From Mycobacterium mantenii (GTDB taxonomy: Bacteria; Actinomycetota; Actinomycetes; Mycobacteriales; Mycobacteriaceae): a stretch of 64,000 nt of DNA. The notes beneath the pieces were generated by a model. It had not been told where the DNA came from. It searched no databases and was given only the letters and a program-made list of their open reading frames with translations. Positions 38,079 through 46,727 of the stretch are shown in pieces. The stretch's first letter is position 1; the number at the start of each line of letters is the position of its first letter. Where the stretch lies: positions 1,488,001-1,552,000 of the forward strand of contig NZ_AP022590.1 in the NCBI RefSeq assembly GCF_010731775.1, given 5' to 3'. Position numbers and translations under genes: made by a program.

Positions 38079-38540
38079 ATGGCGACATCCGACGACACCG
38101 TACGAAACTGGCGCGAGGTTGCCGACCGACTCACCCCGGCACAAATCGCCCAGCTTGAGCGCCTTGAACGTGACGAACCGCAGACGCTGCTGGAGATGGC
38201 GCGACAATGGGCGGCGCAGAACATAACGGCGACCGCGCCCTTCGACCACCTCGCACCACCGATCGGCGCGGTGCGCACCTTCGATTGGCAGCTCGACGGT
38301 AGCTGGTTCCGCGACGTCCAGGGCACCACCCGCCGGGCCGGCCCCGTTCGTGTCCAGATTTACGGCCGACAGCTGGCCGACGGCTCGACGCGGTGGTGGA
38401 TTGCGGTGCACACCCGCGTGGATGCGCTCGGCGCCGCGGCGGCCCGCGAACTCGCTACGGCGCTGACCGATGCGGCCGACGAGATCGAGCGTCTCGCGGG
38501 AACCGGCCAGGACAGTCGCCGCTACGACCACCACGAGTAG
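38079..38540 (+). CDS. Uncharacterised protein (153 aa)
   Basis: A 153-residue soluble protein that I do not recognise. The first 50 residues are helical and charged (VADRLTPAQIAQLERLERDE). The middle has beta-type segments (GAVRTFDWQLDGSWFRD, VRVQIYGRQLADGSTRWWIAVHT). The C-terminus is an Ala-rich helix. It starts with ATG at 38079 and is followed, 63 bases on, by the Rv2623-like USP in the same direction, so the two may be co-transcribed. A poor DosR-like site (AGGTCATGTCTT on the minus strand near 38026-38037) is the only regulatory hint. High GC3 supports coding. Confidence 0.75.
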   Translation: MATSDDTVRNWREVADRLTPAQIAQLERLERDEPQTLLEMARQWAAQNITATAPFDHLAPPIGAVRTFDWQLDGSWFRDVQGTTRRAGPVRVQIYGRQLADGSTRWWIAVHTRVDALGAAAARELATALTDAADEIERLAGTGQDSRRYDHHE

Positions 38541-38603
38541 GCACGAGTGGCCAAACCGATTCGGCACCAGCAAGACAATGCAGCTACGACTAGGGGTCCG
38601 GCC

Positions 38604-39497
38604 ATGTCATCGCGAAACGAATCGTTGGGAATTATCGTCGGGGTCGACGAGTCCCCGGCCGCCAAGGTGGCGGTGCGGTGGGCGGCCTATGACGCCGAAC
38701 TCCGCAGGGTCCCGCTGACACTCGTGCACGCGATCTCGCCGGAGATCGCCACGTGGCCGGAGGTGCGGCTACCCGCGGGCCTGGCGCGCTGGCAGCAAGA
38801 TCGCGGACGCCGGCTGGTCGACGAGGCGTTCGAGGCCGTCGAAAAGGTGTCGCGGCGGGGCGGTCCCCCCGAAGTGCACACCGAAGTGTTGCCCTCAGCC
38901 GCCGTTCCGACGTTGGTCGACTTGTCCAAAGATGCGGAGTTGGTGGTCGCGGGGTGTAGTGGAACCGGAGGGTGGGCCGGCCGTCCGATGGGCTCGGTGA
39001 GCTCCGGGCTGCTCCGCTACGCCCACTGTCCGGTCGCGATCATCCACGACGAGGACCCGTCGACATCGCATCCGAGCCAAGCGCCGGTCCTGGTCGGTAT
39101 CGATGGGTCATCCGCCTCTGAGTTGGCGACCGCGATCGCCTTCGACGAAGCTTCGCGGAGGAATGTCGGACTGCTCGCATTGCACGCATGGACCGATACC
39201 GACGTCTCGGATTGGCCGGGAATCGATTGGCCGCCAACGGAGTCGATGGCCGAAGAGGTTTTGGCCGAGCGTCTGGCCGGTTGGCAGGAACGATACCCTG
39301 ATGTGCGAGTCGATCGCATCGTCGCGCGCGATAGGCCGGCACACCAGCTGGTCGAGCGGTCCGAAGATGCCCAGCTGGTTATCGTCGGCAGCCGCGGCCG
39401 CGGCGGCTTTGCCGACCTGCTGGTGGGTTCCGTCGGTGAGGCCGTCACCCAGATGGCGCGCGTGCCGGTGATCGTGGCGCGCGAATCGCCCGCCTAG
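38604..39497 (+). CDS. Tandem universal stress protein, Rv2623 orthologue
   Basis: A 297-residue double USP, the same length as Rv2623 and very similar throughout ([48 protein letters not shown]). Rv2623 binds ATP and restrains growth. Domain 2 has the full loop GSRGRGGFADLLVGS. The domain 1 loop is GCSGTGGWAGRPMGS, which keeps the G-2x-G-9x-GS spacing but has Pro in place of Leu. The ATG at 38604 follows AGGGGT; a GTG at 38547 is possible but less likely. It is convergent with the Rv2624c-like USP (9 bases), the same order as Rv2623/Rv2624c/Rv2625c. Confidence 0.95.
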   Translation: MSSRNESLGIIVGVDESPAAKVAVRWAAYDAELRRVPLTLVHAISPEIATWPEVRLPAGLARWQQDRGRRLVDEAFEAVEKVSRRGGPPEVHTEVLPSAAVPTLVDLSKDAELVVAGCSGTGGWAGRPMGSVSSGLLRYAHCPVAIIHDEDPSTSHPSQAPVLVGIDGSSASELATAIAFDEASRRNVGLLALHAWTDTDVSDWPGIDWPPTESMAEEVLAERLAGWQERYPDVRVDRIVARDRPAHQLVERSEDAQLVIVGSRGRGGFADLLVGSVGEAVTQMARVPVIVARESPA

Positions 39498-39506
39498 GGA
39501 ACGAGG

Positions 39507-40301
39507 CTAGCCGCGGACGACGAGCACCGAACATTCCGGATGGCGAAAAAGCGGATGCCCAGCCGGGCCGACGAGTCGCGCCAACTGACCGGCCTCCGCG
39601 GCACCGATCACCGCGAGCTGGACTCGCTCGTCGTTGGTCCGCAGAAAGCTGGCGATCGCGAACTTCGTCGTGATCGGATAGACGCGCACCTCCGGATGAC
39701 GCCGCCGCCATCCCTCTACGCGACGTTCGAATTCACCGTCGGCACTTTCGGTAAGTTCCTCGGGTCGGCCTCCCAGGACGAGCATGGGGGCCCTGCGCAG
39801 GTTCGCCTCCCAGGCGGCATATTTGACGACGTCCTCATTGTCGGGAGCGTCGGTCATCCGGACCACGATCCAATTGATCTCCGGCGGTGGCCGATCGGAT
39901 TCTGTGCGCAGTATCGCGACCGGACAGTGTGCCCCTTCGGCGACTTCGGCCGCCGTGGATCCCAGCAGCGAGCGAGCGTAGCGCCCGATCCCCACCGAGC
40001 CGACGCAGACCATCTCCGCGTCGCTCGACGCCTCTATCAAGGCCATCGCTGCCGGCGCACGAGGGATCTCCGTTTCGACGGTTACGCCCCTGCGGCAGGC
40101 GGTTATCGCGTTCTGCGCTTGGCTGAGTGACCTTTCGGAATGCGCGAGGTCGCGCGCATAGTCGTCGGGCGACAGATGTGTCGGCTTGATCACCGAGATC
40201 AGACGCAGGGGCACTGCGCGACTGATGGCCTCATCGACACCCCAGAGCGCCGCCGTGATCGCCGCCTGTGAACCATCGATACCCGCGATCACCGCTTTCA
40301 T
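39507..40301 (-). CDS. Universal stress protein, Rv2624c-like
   Basis: A 264-residue USP. Domain 1 is canonical (VIAGIDGSQAAI; CVGSVGIGRYARSLLGSTAAEV). Domain 2 is diverged (LAVIGAAEAGQLARLVGPAG) and ends CSVLVVRG. The ATG at 40301 has AGAAGG about 10 bases upstream; a GTG three codons earlier is less likely. It follows the rip3-like gene in the same direction with a 63-base gap, so it is probably co-transcribed with it, as Rv2625c-Rv2624c are. Confidence 0.92.
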   Translation of the reverse strand: MKAVIAGIDGSQAAITAALWGVDEAISRAVPLRLISVIKPTHLSPDDYARDLAHSERSLSQAQNAITACRRGVTVETEIPRAPAAMALIEASSDAEMVCVGSVGIGRYARSLLGSTAAEVAEGAHCPVAILRTESDRPPPEINWIVVRMTDAPDNEDVVKYAAWEANLRRAPMLVLGGRPEELTESADGEFERRVEGWRRRHPEVRVYPITTKFAIASFLRTNDERVQLAVIGAAEAGQLARLVGPAGHPLFRHPECSVLVVRG

Positions 40302-40364
40302 CGTCCGCACCTTCTGTGACCATCATCTTCGAATGCCTATGTTCGGTCTCGGGCCGATCGTGAA

Positions 40365-41546
40365 TCACCCTGCGTTGGAATAATTTTCCGCACGTGAGGA
40401 ATGTGCGTCGTAACCCGGACCCGGGTGGGCGAGGCGGTAGACGTCGATCAGCCGCGCCAGATCGCTCGGCGTGATGATGCCCACCACCCTGCCACCCTCG
40501 ACGACCAGGGCACGGCTACAGTGGCCGGCCGCTGCCAACCGCTCGATGAGCGCGCTGAGCGGCTCGAGGGGCGCCGCGCTCGGCACACGATCCAGCGGCA
40601 GCGCGATGTCGCGAACGATCGTCGTGGCGCGGCGGCCGGGCGCGACATCGCGCAACTGTTTCAGCGTGACCAACCCCACGATCGATCCGTCGCGGTCGGC
40701 GACCGGGTATGCCGAATGCGGGGCGCCGAGCAGATAGCGCTCGATGAACTCCTCCACCGTGAGCCAGCCGGGAGCCGAATGCGGGTTAGCCGTCATCGCG
40801 TCGACGACGCGCACCCCGCCGAGGGCCTGCCTGGTCGTCACTTGCAGCTCTTCCTCGCGCGCGGCCGCGAAGATGAACCAGCCGATGAACGCCAACCAGA
40901 CGCCACCGACAAGACCGCCCACCAAAAACTCCGCCAATCCCAACACGATCAAGACGATTGCGACGACTCGTCCAGCACGCGCCGCGCCGACCGCGGCGCG
41001 CACGCTGTCGCCATGCCGGCGCCACAAATAAGCGCGCACCAGCCGACCGCCATCCAGTGGCGCGCCCGGCAGCAGATTGAACAGGCCCAACACCAGGTTG
41101 ATCACGGCAAGCCACCAAGTAACGCTGACCGCAATTGCTCCGGCGCCCAGCGCGGGAAGCACCATGGCCAGTGCGGCGAATGCGGCCGACAGGGCGAGAC
41201 TGGTCGCCGGGCCCGCGCCTGCGATCCGGAAGGCCGCCTTCGGCGTCTTCGCCTCCCCGTGCAGTGTGGTCACACCACCGAACAGCCATAGCGTCACATC
41301 CCCCACGCGCACCCCCATCCGCCGGGCGACCACCGCGTGCGCCAGTTCGTGCGCCAATAGGCAGGCCAGCAGGACCAGCGCACCACAGGACCCGGCCAGC
41401 CAATAGACCGGCCGCGAATATCCTTTGACGGCAGCGGGCAACGAGCTGGCCAGGCTCCAGGTGAATAACCACAGGATTACGATGACGCTCCAGTGGACCT
41501 TGACTTCGAACCCGGCAATTCGCCCCAGCGGAATCGCGTCATGCAC
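40365..41546 (-). CDS. rip3: Site-2 intramembrane metalloprotease with CBS pair (Rip3, Rv2625c-like)
   Basis: A 393-residue membrane M50 protease that cuts substrates within the membrane. Zinc ligands are His66 and His70 in HELAH and Asp165 in APLDGGRL. There are about six membrane helices, then two CBS domains at about 225-380 that may bind adenosyl ligands. The start is set to GTG at 41546, giving [12 protein letters not shown], because GGAGG lies 7 bases upstream and the length then equals Rv2625c. The ORF could begin six codons earlier. A DosR-like box is 108-127 bases upstream. Rv2625c is a DosR-regulon gene; its substrate is not known. Confidence 0.95.
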   Translation of the reverse strand: MHDAIPLGRIAGFEVKVHWSVIVILWLFTWSLASSLPAAVKGYSRPVYWLAGSCGALVLLACLLAHELAHAVVARRMGVRVGDVTLWLFGGVTTLHGEAKTPKAAFRIAGAGPATSLALSAAFAALAMVLPALGAGAIAVSVTWWLAVINLVLGLFNLLPGAPLDGGRLVRAYLWRRHGDSVRAAVGAARAGRVVAIVLIVLGLAEFLVGGLVGGVWLAFIGWFIFAAAREEELQVTTRQALGGVRVVDAMTANPHSAPGWLTVEEFIERYLLGAPHSAYPVADRDGSIVGLVTLKQLRDVAPGRRATTIVRDIALPLDRVPSAAPLEPLSALIERLAAAGHCSRALVVEGGRVVGIITPSDLARLIDVYRLAHPGPGYDAHSSRAENYSNAG

Positions 41547-41653
41547 CTCATAACCTCCGAACACGGTTGTCCACGAGCTGTTTTGGCGTCAGAACTCGGA
41601 TACGCTTTTGAATTCCCATCTGTGCCGAAAATATTGTGAAACGGTAGCCGGCG

Positions 41654-41673
41654 CTAGGGCCGTTAGACCTTCC
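41654..41673 (-). promoter_or_regulatory. DosR-like box upstream of rip3-USP operon
   Basis: The core GGGCCGTTAGACCT (41657-41670) resembles the sites at 16608 and 46672. It is 111-124 bases upstream of the rip3 GTG. Confidence 0.55.
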
Positions 41674-41887
41674 GTGGGCGGCCAATAGACCTGATCGATA
41701 CCTGGCGAATTTGAAATGTCGAGCGCGTCCTCAAGGCTCCTGAATATCCGCCGCTGTCGCTCACCGGGGTCGCCCCGAAATAGGGGTGAATAGCGTCGAT
41801 TTCGGTGTGCCGCACGGGCACCAGGACTTCCGTCGCGGTCGGATCACTCGCGGACCACTCAGCAAGGACGGGCCAATTGAGGGTCAA
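41663..41887 (-). other. Possible coding remnant in the rip3/hspX2 gap
   Basis: A 74-codon open frame with GC-rich third positions in its first 45 codons (segment ATEVLVPVRHTEIDAIHPYF) but only a TTG start, no ribosome site, and a stop lying inside a DosR-like box. It may be the decayed end of a lost gene or chance. The rest of this 471-base gap holds only the two boxes. Confidence 0.2.
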
Positions 41888-41929
41888 TCACTCGAGTGTT
41901 CCTGTCATTGACCGACATTCATCAGCCCA

Positions 41930-41949
41930 ATGAGGACTTCCGCCCCTAC
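41930..41949 (+). promoter_or_regulatory. DosR-like box upstream of hspX copy 2
   Basis: The core AGGACTTCCGCCCC (41933-41946) is 72-85 bases upstream of the ATG. It is nearly the same as the site at 60100 (GGGACTTCCGCCCC). Confidence 0.65.
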
Positions 41950-42017
41950 CGCGTCATGGGCTGGCATGGTCGGATCTAAGGGGCGTATTGACCGAACAAA
42001 CACCTCAGGAGAACAAG

Positions 42018-42449
42018 ATGACCACCACCCTGCCTGCGACCCAAAAGCCGCGTTCGCTGCTTCCCGAGTTTTCGGACTTCTTTGCGGCATTCCCCTCGTT
42101 CGCCGGCATCCGCCCGCTATTCGATACCCGGCTGATGCGGTTGGAAGACGAGATGGCCGAAGGGCGGTACGAAGTGCGCGCTGAGATTCCCGGCATCGAC
42201 CCCGACAAGGACGTCGACGTCACCGTCCGGGACGGACAGCTCACCATCAAGGCCGAACGCAGCGAAAAGAAGGAATTCGACGGCCGGTCGGAGTTTTCGT
42301 ACGGCTCGTTCGTGCGTACCGTGTCACTGCCCGCGGGCGCTGACGAGGACGACATCCGGGCCACCTACGACAAGGGCATCCTGACCGTCTCGGTCAAAGT
42401 TTCCGAACCCGCATCCGCCGAGAAGCACGTTCAGGTAGCCACCAAATAG
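42018..42449 (+). CDS. hspX: Alpha-crystallin small heat-shock protein HspX/Acr, copy 2
   Basis: A 143-residue Hsp20 chaperone and paralogue of the 24134-24571 product. It keeps the N-terminal SLLPEFSDFFAAFPSFAGIRP segment, RYEVRAEIPGIDPDKDVDV and [15 protein letters not shown]. It looks closer to M. tuberculosis HspX ([32 protein letters not shown]) than copy 1 does. The ATG at 42018 follows CAGGAGAACAAG. It is monocistronic, with a DosR-like box upstream and a strong hairpin downstream. Confidence 0.97.
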   Translation: MTTTLPATQKPRSLLPEFSDFFAAFPSFAGIRPLFDTRLMRLEDEMAEGRYEVRAEIPGIDPDKDVDVTVRDGQLTIKAERSEKKEFDGRSEFSYGSFVRTVSLPAGADEDDIRATYDKGILTVSVKVSEPASAEKHVQVATK

Positions 42450-42460
42450 CCGGTGCGAAG

Positions 42461-42491
42461 ACGGGCCCGGGCAGCACTGGCCCGGGCCCGT
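42461..42491 (+). terminator. Strong hairpin terminator of hspX copy 2
   Basis: Arms ACGGGCCCGGGC (42461-42472) and GCCCGGGCCCGT (42480-42491) form a perfect 12-bp stem with a 7-base loop, 11 bases past the stop. It also separates hspX from the convergent SRPBCC gene. Confidence 0.75.
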
Positions 42492-42535
42492 TGCATGTCG
42501 TATGGACGACATGAACGGAAAGCGGCTGCGCCGGA

Positions 42536-43207
42536 TCAACCGGCAAGTGGTTGCGGCCGCACCGCGTCTGTCCTAGCCAATCGCTCGGCCCGGTGCTTGA
42601 TGCCCAGCAACAAACCCCGCGTGCCGAAGGCGATCGCCGGCCTGACCAGCTCCATCACGAACACCTCGCCGGGGTGGCGCAAGCCGATTCTCGTGCGGGT
42701 GAGCAGCCGGACGCGGTCCTCCCAGTGCGGCTGGACATGAAACGAGCACACCGCATTCCAGCGCTGATCTTCCTGCGTCGCATTGAGTACCAAGTATTTT
42801 TCAGGCACGATCTCGGCGACGGCCACCGTCACGCCATCCGGCAGCCCCATCCACCCCTCGGGAGCCAGTCGCACCCGATCCCCCCTGTCGAGCCGCTGCC
42901 ATTCCGCATGGAGCTGGTCGGCATCGTGATGGCGAAGGCCGGCCAGATTCTTCAGCCCCTCACAACCATAGAAGCCGCCTCGATCCTGGCCCATCTGCAA
43001 CAGCCAGGGCCACACCGCGGCGACGGGGGCGTCAATGTATACCGCCTCGGTGGTCTGAATAGCGGGATCGGCCACCAAGGTGTCGCCCGGCAAACGCATC
43101 TGGGACTCCGACTTCGTCGTACCCCAGTTGCGGTAATACCGTCGCGCGCCGTACAAAACCGCAAGCAGCGCCGCGGTTTCAGCGGTCCGTTTTGCCGTGA
43201 TGCTCAT
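42536..43207 (-). CDS. SRPBCC-family protein with N-terminal membrane anchor
   Basis: A 223-residue protein. A hydrophobic segment near residues 10-22 (ETAALLAVLYGARRYY) is followed by a START/Bet v1-like fold (IDAPVAAVWPWLLQMGQDRGGFYGCE, EKYLVLNA, RVRLLTRTRIGL), a hydrophobic-ligand cavity family seen in polyketide cyclases and lipid carriers. The start is ATG at 43207. A clear DosR box lies 35-54 bases upstream, close enough to be promoter-proximal. It is divergent from a WS/DGAT gene. Lipid binding is plausible from the fold but not shown. Confidence 0.85.
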   Translation of the reverse strand: MSITAKRTAETAALLAVLYGARRYYRNWGTTKSESQMRLPGDTLVADPAIQTTEAVYIDAPVAAVWPWLLQMGQDRGGFYGCEGLKNLAGLRHHDADQLHAEWQRLDRGDRVRLAPEGWMGLPDGVTVAVAEIVPEKYLVLNATQEDQRWNAVCSFHVQPHWEDRVRLLTRTRIGLRHPGEVFVMELVRPAIAFGTRGLLLGIKHRAERLARTDAVRPQPLAG

Positions 43208-43240
43208 GGCGCCAGTCTGGATCGGTCAGGCGCCTGGCCG

Positions 43241-43260
43241 CCAGGGTCAATGGTCCCTGC
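43241..43260 (-). promoter_or_regulatory. DosR box upstream of SRPBCC gene
   Basis: GGGTCAATGGTCCC at 43244-43257 (GGGACCATTGACCC on the minus strand) fits the pattern in both halves. It lies 37-50 bases upstream of the ATG. Confidence 0.7.
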
Positions 43261-43266
43261 GGTCAC

Positions 43267-43309
43267 GCCGATGTGCCCTGCGGCCGCGCTGCCGATATGC
43301 CCTGCGGCC
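43267..43309. repeat. Direct repeat of a 19-mer between two divergent genes
   Basis: GCCGATGTGCCCTGCGGCC (43267-43285) recurs with one mismatch at 43291-43309, a period of 24 bases. It lies between the two divergent DosR boxes. It might be a binding site for a second regulator or a degenerate box array. Confidence 0.6.
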
Positions 43310-43350
43310 ATAACCGCCCGGCTCAGCACCGGCGGCACGGGCGGCACCGT

Positions 43351-43370
43351 TTCGGGACTAACGGCACTAT
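43351..43370 (+). promoter_or_regulatory. DosR-like box upstream of WS/DGAT 2
   Basis: TTCGGGACTAACGGCACTA, core GGGACTAACGGCAC (43354-43367), including the TTC flank. It is 63-76 bases upstream of the ATG at 43430. Confidence 0.65.
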
Positions 43371-43429
43371 CGGCACTCCCGCCGCGAGCCGATAGTGGTG
43401 CAAATCAACGTGATCGGAAATGATTGACG

Positions 43430-44845
43430 ATGGAACAGCTCACAACTCTGGAGGCCAGCTTCCTGGAGGCAGAAGATGCCGACCGGCACCTGAGCCTGGC
43501 AATTGGCACCCTGGTCGTCATCGATGGGCCGATACCCGAACAGCAGAGCCTCATCGCGACACTCGCCGAGCGGATACGTGGTGTCCCCCGGTTCACGCAA
43601 CTGGTGCTAAAACGCCCCTTCGAATTGGTGGCACCGGAATGGGCAGACGACGCCAACTTCGACATCGCCCATCACATCCGTTGGGTGGCGTTGCCGCACC
43701 CCGGCGATGACGCCGCCCTGTTTCGGTTAACGGCCGATCTCATGGAGCGCAGGCTGGACCGCGACCACCCGCTGTGGGAGTGCTGGGTCATAGAGGGCTT
43801 GCCGGACGGGCGCTGGGCGATCCTGATAAAGATCCATCACTGCCTCGCCGACGGAATAGCCGTCATGCAGATGGTGGCGGGTCTCGCCGATCCGGGTTCG
43901 GGAACCGGCTTCGCCAGCGATATCCGCGCCGCCCACGAGCTACCTTCGTCGGTGGTTCTGTCGGCAGGGCTGAGTCGCAATCCGCTGACCTGGGCCGGTG
44001 GACTGTGGCGCGCATCGCTGGCCATCACCGGTGCCGCGACGCAGACAGCCAGGGGCGCAGCGGAATTCCTCACCGGCCTGCTGAGTCCGGCGGCCGGATC
44101 GTCGTTGCACGGCCCGGTATCCAACATGCGGCGTTACAGCGCGGCGCGGGTTTCGCTCAAAGACGTCGACACGATATGCCAGGCATTCGACGTCACCCTC
44201 AACGACGTGGCGCTCGCGGCGATCGCAGACAGTTTTCGGGCCATGCTGCTACGTCGAGGGGAAAAACCACGGCGTAACTCACTGCGCACTTTGATCCCGA
44301 TATCGGTCCGCTCATCGGATGCAATGAACCACACCGATATTCGCGTCTCGGCTATGCTTTCATCTCTGCCCGTCGAGCAGCAGGACGCGGTGAAGCGGCT
44401 GAGGTCCGTCCACGCCCGGCTGGATAGGCTGAAAAGCAGCGGCGAGCGGCAAGCCGCGAATGCCTTTGTCGCACTGACCAATCACCTACCGTTTGTCATG
44501 AGCGCCTGGGCCGTCCGACTACTCACGCGGCTGCCGCAACGAAGCATTGTCACGCTGGCGACCAATGTTCCGGGTCCTCGTCAGCGCCTGCAGATAGTGG
44601 GTCGCCCGGTGGAAGAACTGCTGCCGGTACCGCCGATAGCTGTGCAGCTACGCACCGTGATCAGCATGCTCAGTTATGTCGACCAGCTGGTGTTCGGCAT
44701 CACCGCCGACTACGATGCCACCCCAGACGTTGACGAGTTGGCGCGCGGTATCGAACTCGGTGTGGCACGCCTGGTCACCCGCACGTCCGGGCGCAAGCCG
44801 ACGAAGGCGAGACAGGCACGTAGGCCTGTTAAGGCCTTCCATTAG
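43430..44845 (+). CDS. WS/DGAT acyltransferase, copy 2
   Basis: A 471-residue paralogue of the 2059-3477 product, with the same N-terminus (MEQLTTLEASFLEAED) and HHCLADG active site (His136-137). C-terminal NVPGPRQRLQIVGRPVEELLP is typical. The ATG at 43430 is preferred over a TTG two codons earlier by comparison with copy 1; the ribosome site is weak (CGGAAA). It is monocistronic with its own box and probably makes triacylglycerol or wax ester during oxygen limitation. Confidence 0.94.
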   Translation: MEQLTTLEASFLEAEDADRHLSLAIGTLVVIDGPIPEQQSLIATLAERIRGVPRFTQLVLKRPFELVAPEWADDANFDIAHHIRWVALPHPGDDAALFRLTADLMERRLDRDHPLWECWVIEGLPDGRWAILIKIHHCLADGIAVMQMVAGLADPGSGTGFASDIRAAHELPSSVVLSAGLSRNPLTWAGGLWRASLAITGAATQTARGAAEFLTGLLSPAAGSSLHGPVSNMRRYSAARVSLKDVDTICQAFDVTLNDVALAAIADSFRAMLLRRGEKPRRNSLRTLIPISVRSSDAMNHTDIRVSAMLSSLPVEQQDAVKRLRSVHARLDRLKSSGERQAANAFVALTNHLPFVMSAWAVRLLTRLPQRSIVTLATNVPGPRQRLQIVGRPVEELLPVPPIAVQLRTVISMLSYVDQLVFGITADYDATPDVDELARGIELGVARLVTRTSGRKPTKARQARRPVKAFH

Positions 44846-44856
44846 ACCAGCCAACC

Positions 44857-44875
44857 CGCCGCGTCCGGCGCGGCG
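44857..44875. terminator. Small GC hairpin between convergent genes
   Basis: CGCCGCG (44857-44863) and CGCGGCG (44869-44875) form a 7-bp stem with a 5-base loop between the WS/DGAT and HAD-ATPase stops. It could serve both directions. Confidence 0.35.
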
Positions 44876-44900
44876 AACCGCTACTGATGCTCCCGTTGGC

Positions 44901-46577
44901 TCAGCCGAGTCGCTCCGAAGGTAGATAACGCTTCTCCACCGCGTCCACGAGCTGGTCGCGTATGCGTTCCAAATCGGCGGCGCGATGGGCTTCCAGCTCG
45001 TCTTCCCAGGCCGCCACCCGCGCCGCGAGGTCATTGTCGGCGATGGTGTCTTCCAGCCAGTGTGAAAAGTCGCCTCGTTCCAGGTGGTATTCCAGCACTT
45101 GCTGTTCGAGATGTCTTAGCGCCTTGCAGAAGTCATGCATCGTTGCTGCCGCGGCGATGGATTCGCCATCGGTGGCGCGGAAGTAGAACCGCCGCTCAGG
45201 CGGGAGGCGGATATCGGCATATTTGTGGCGGTGCCGCACGTGTGTGGTGCGCCGGTCCGCGACCGCGAACCCGCGCGGCGGACCCGCGCCGATACGTATG
45301 GTGGCCCGCCGTCGGGAAGCGAGGTCCGTCGCGGCGCCGGCGCTCGTGAGCGTCAGCACGACGTCGCTGCTGTCGATCTCATGGGCGGGCAATGCCGCCG
45401 GGGCAAAGGAGCACAACACGTAACCGCCGCGGCGTGCCCAGTGCGCTTGTTCAACGTTGCCGAGGATGTGGGCCTCGTCGTAGATCACCCAGTGCGGGAA
45501 TCCAAGTTGTTCCCGGTGCGCCTCGGCGGTCGACCGCAGCCGATGCACGTAGTCGGTCTTGCCCGGCTCGTCCAGTCCCGACAGGTCCACCACCAGGCTC
45601 GAGTCCGGACGTAGCGAGTTGACGATCTCGGCCGGCTCCGGAAGGTGGTGGCCGCTGTCAACGACCTGCACCTGGTTGAGCTGCTGCAGTTGCAGGTGGT
45701 CGCCCTCGGGGTCGATGACAAGCACGCAGTAACCGGCCAGGATCCACCGCTCGGCCATCAGTCCGACGAGGTAGCTCTTTCCCGACGCGGCCGGTCCGGT
45801 AACCAGGATGCGGCCCTGACTTCCCGGCAACTTGGCCAGGGTTCCGTCATCAAACTGTCCGATGTCGACCCAGTGGCGCGGCGGGCACCAGCGTTGCGCC
45901 CCAGCGAGATACGGGCCGGTGAGCAACCCGGCGACACCGGCGCCTTCCGGTTCGTCCAGGACGACATCAGCGAACCGCCGAAGTGAGGAGACCGCATCGG
46001 GTACTGCGGCGCCGATCTCGGCGACAGCGAGTAACGACAGGTCGTTCTCAGCGTCGCCTACCGCCACGGTGTTGTGTGGGGACAGATTCATCTTCGCCAA
46101 TAGGGCGCACAGACCGGTGCCCTTAGTGATACCGGCCGGCAGCACCATCAGGGCGGCCCTGTTTCTGACGATCTGGTAGTCCATCCCAAGTTCACCGATC
46201 GCTTCGACGACGGTCGCAGCGTCCTTGACGTCGACGGCGACCAACACCTCTCCGCGCCGGCACCGAACGCCGCGTTTGGCGAGCGCGTCCTCAAGACCCC
46301 GATCCACCGGGGGTGCCAGGACGTACGCCTTTCCGTCGATCACGATCACCGCGCCGTTCTCCAGCACCAGGGCATCGAAGTGATCGGTGATCCGCGGGAA
46401 CTCGGCCTGCAACTCGGCTCCGATGCGGCCGGTGGCGAGCACCATTGTCAGACCGTTGCGCCGCGCCTGGTCGATCGCCATCATCGCTTCCGGGGCTACG
46501 CTGCCGTCCGATGTCAGGGTGCCGTCGAAGTCGGCCGCGACGAGCTTGAAAAACGCCACCGCGCATCCCATCTGCAT
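44901..46577 (-). CDS. HAD phosphatase fused to HerA-like P-loop ATPase
   Basis: A 558-residue fusion. Residues 1-220 are a Cof/IIB-type HAD phosphatase with nucleophile Asp16 and Asp18 (ADFDGTLTSDG), the Lys region (GITKGTGL) and GDAENDLSLL. Residues about 225-558 are a P-loop ATPase with Walker A GPAASGKS (261-268) and a DEAH Walker B (367-370), similar in style to HerA/VirB4-type ATPases, and a charged C-terminal helix rich in Glu and Arg. The start is uncertain: ATG at 46577 or 46571, or a GTG at 46559. A DosR-like box lies 90-110 bases upstream. I know no characterised protein of this layout. Combined phosphatase and ATP-driven function is evident, but the substrate is unknown. Confidence 0.85.
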   Translation of the reverse strand: MQMGCAVAFFKLVAADFDGTLTSDGSVAPEAMMAIDQARRNGLTMVLATGRIGAELQAEFPRITDHFDALVLENGAVIVIDGKAYVLAPPVDRGLEDALAKRGVRCRRGEVLVAVDVKDAATVVEAIGELGMDYQIVRNRAALMVLPAGITKGTGLCALLAKMNLSPHNTVAVGDAENDLSLLAVAEIGAAVPDAVSSLRRFADVVLDEPEGAGVAGLLTGPYLAGAQRWCPPRHWVDIGQFDDGTLAKLPGSQGRILVTGPAASGKSYLVGLMAERWILAGYCVLVIDPEGDHLQLQQLNQVQVVDSGHHLPEPAEIVNSLRPDSSLVVDLSGLDEPGKTDYVHRLRSTAEAHREQLGFPHWVIYDEAHILGNVEQAHWARRGGYVLCSFAPAALPAHEIDSSDVVLTLTSAGAATDLASRRRATIRIGAGPPRGFAVADRRTTHVRHRHKYADIRLPPERRFYFRATDGESIAAAATMHDFCKALRHLEQQVLEYHLERGDFSHWLEDTIADNDLAARVAAWEDELEAHRAADLERIRDQLVDAVEKRYLPSERLG

Positions 46578-46668
46578 TTCGGAGCTGTCCGGACCCCTGG
46601 GCCGGGGTTCCCGAGCGTGGATTAACCGGCGTCCACCGCTGAACCTACGGGAAGCGACGGGGCGGTGC

Positions 46669-46688
46669 GTAGGGCCGTTTGACCTCGT
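46669..46688 (-). promoter_or_regulatory. DosR-like box upstream of the HAD-ATPase fusion
   Basis: The core GGGCCGTTTGACCT (46672-46685) is 95-108 bases upstream of the ATG at 46577. It is of the same GGGCCGTT type as the sites at 16608 and 41657. Confidence 0.55.
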
Positions 46689-46727
46689 TAAAGACTGACG
46701 ACCATCCACGAGACGTCTTCGGGCGCC

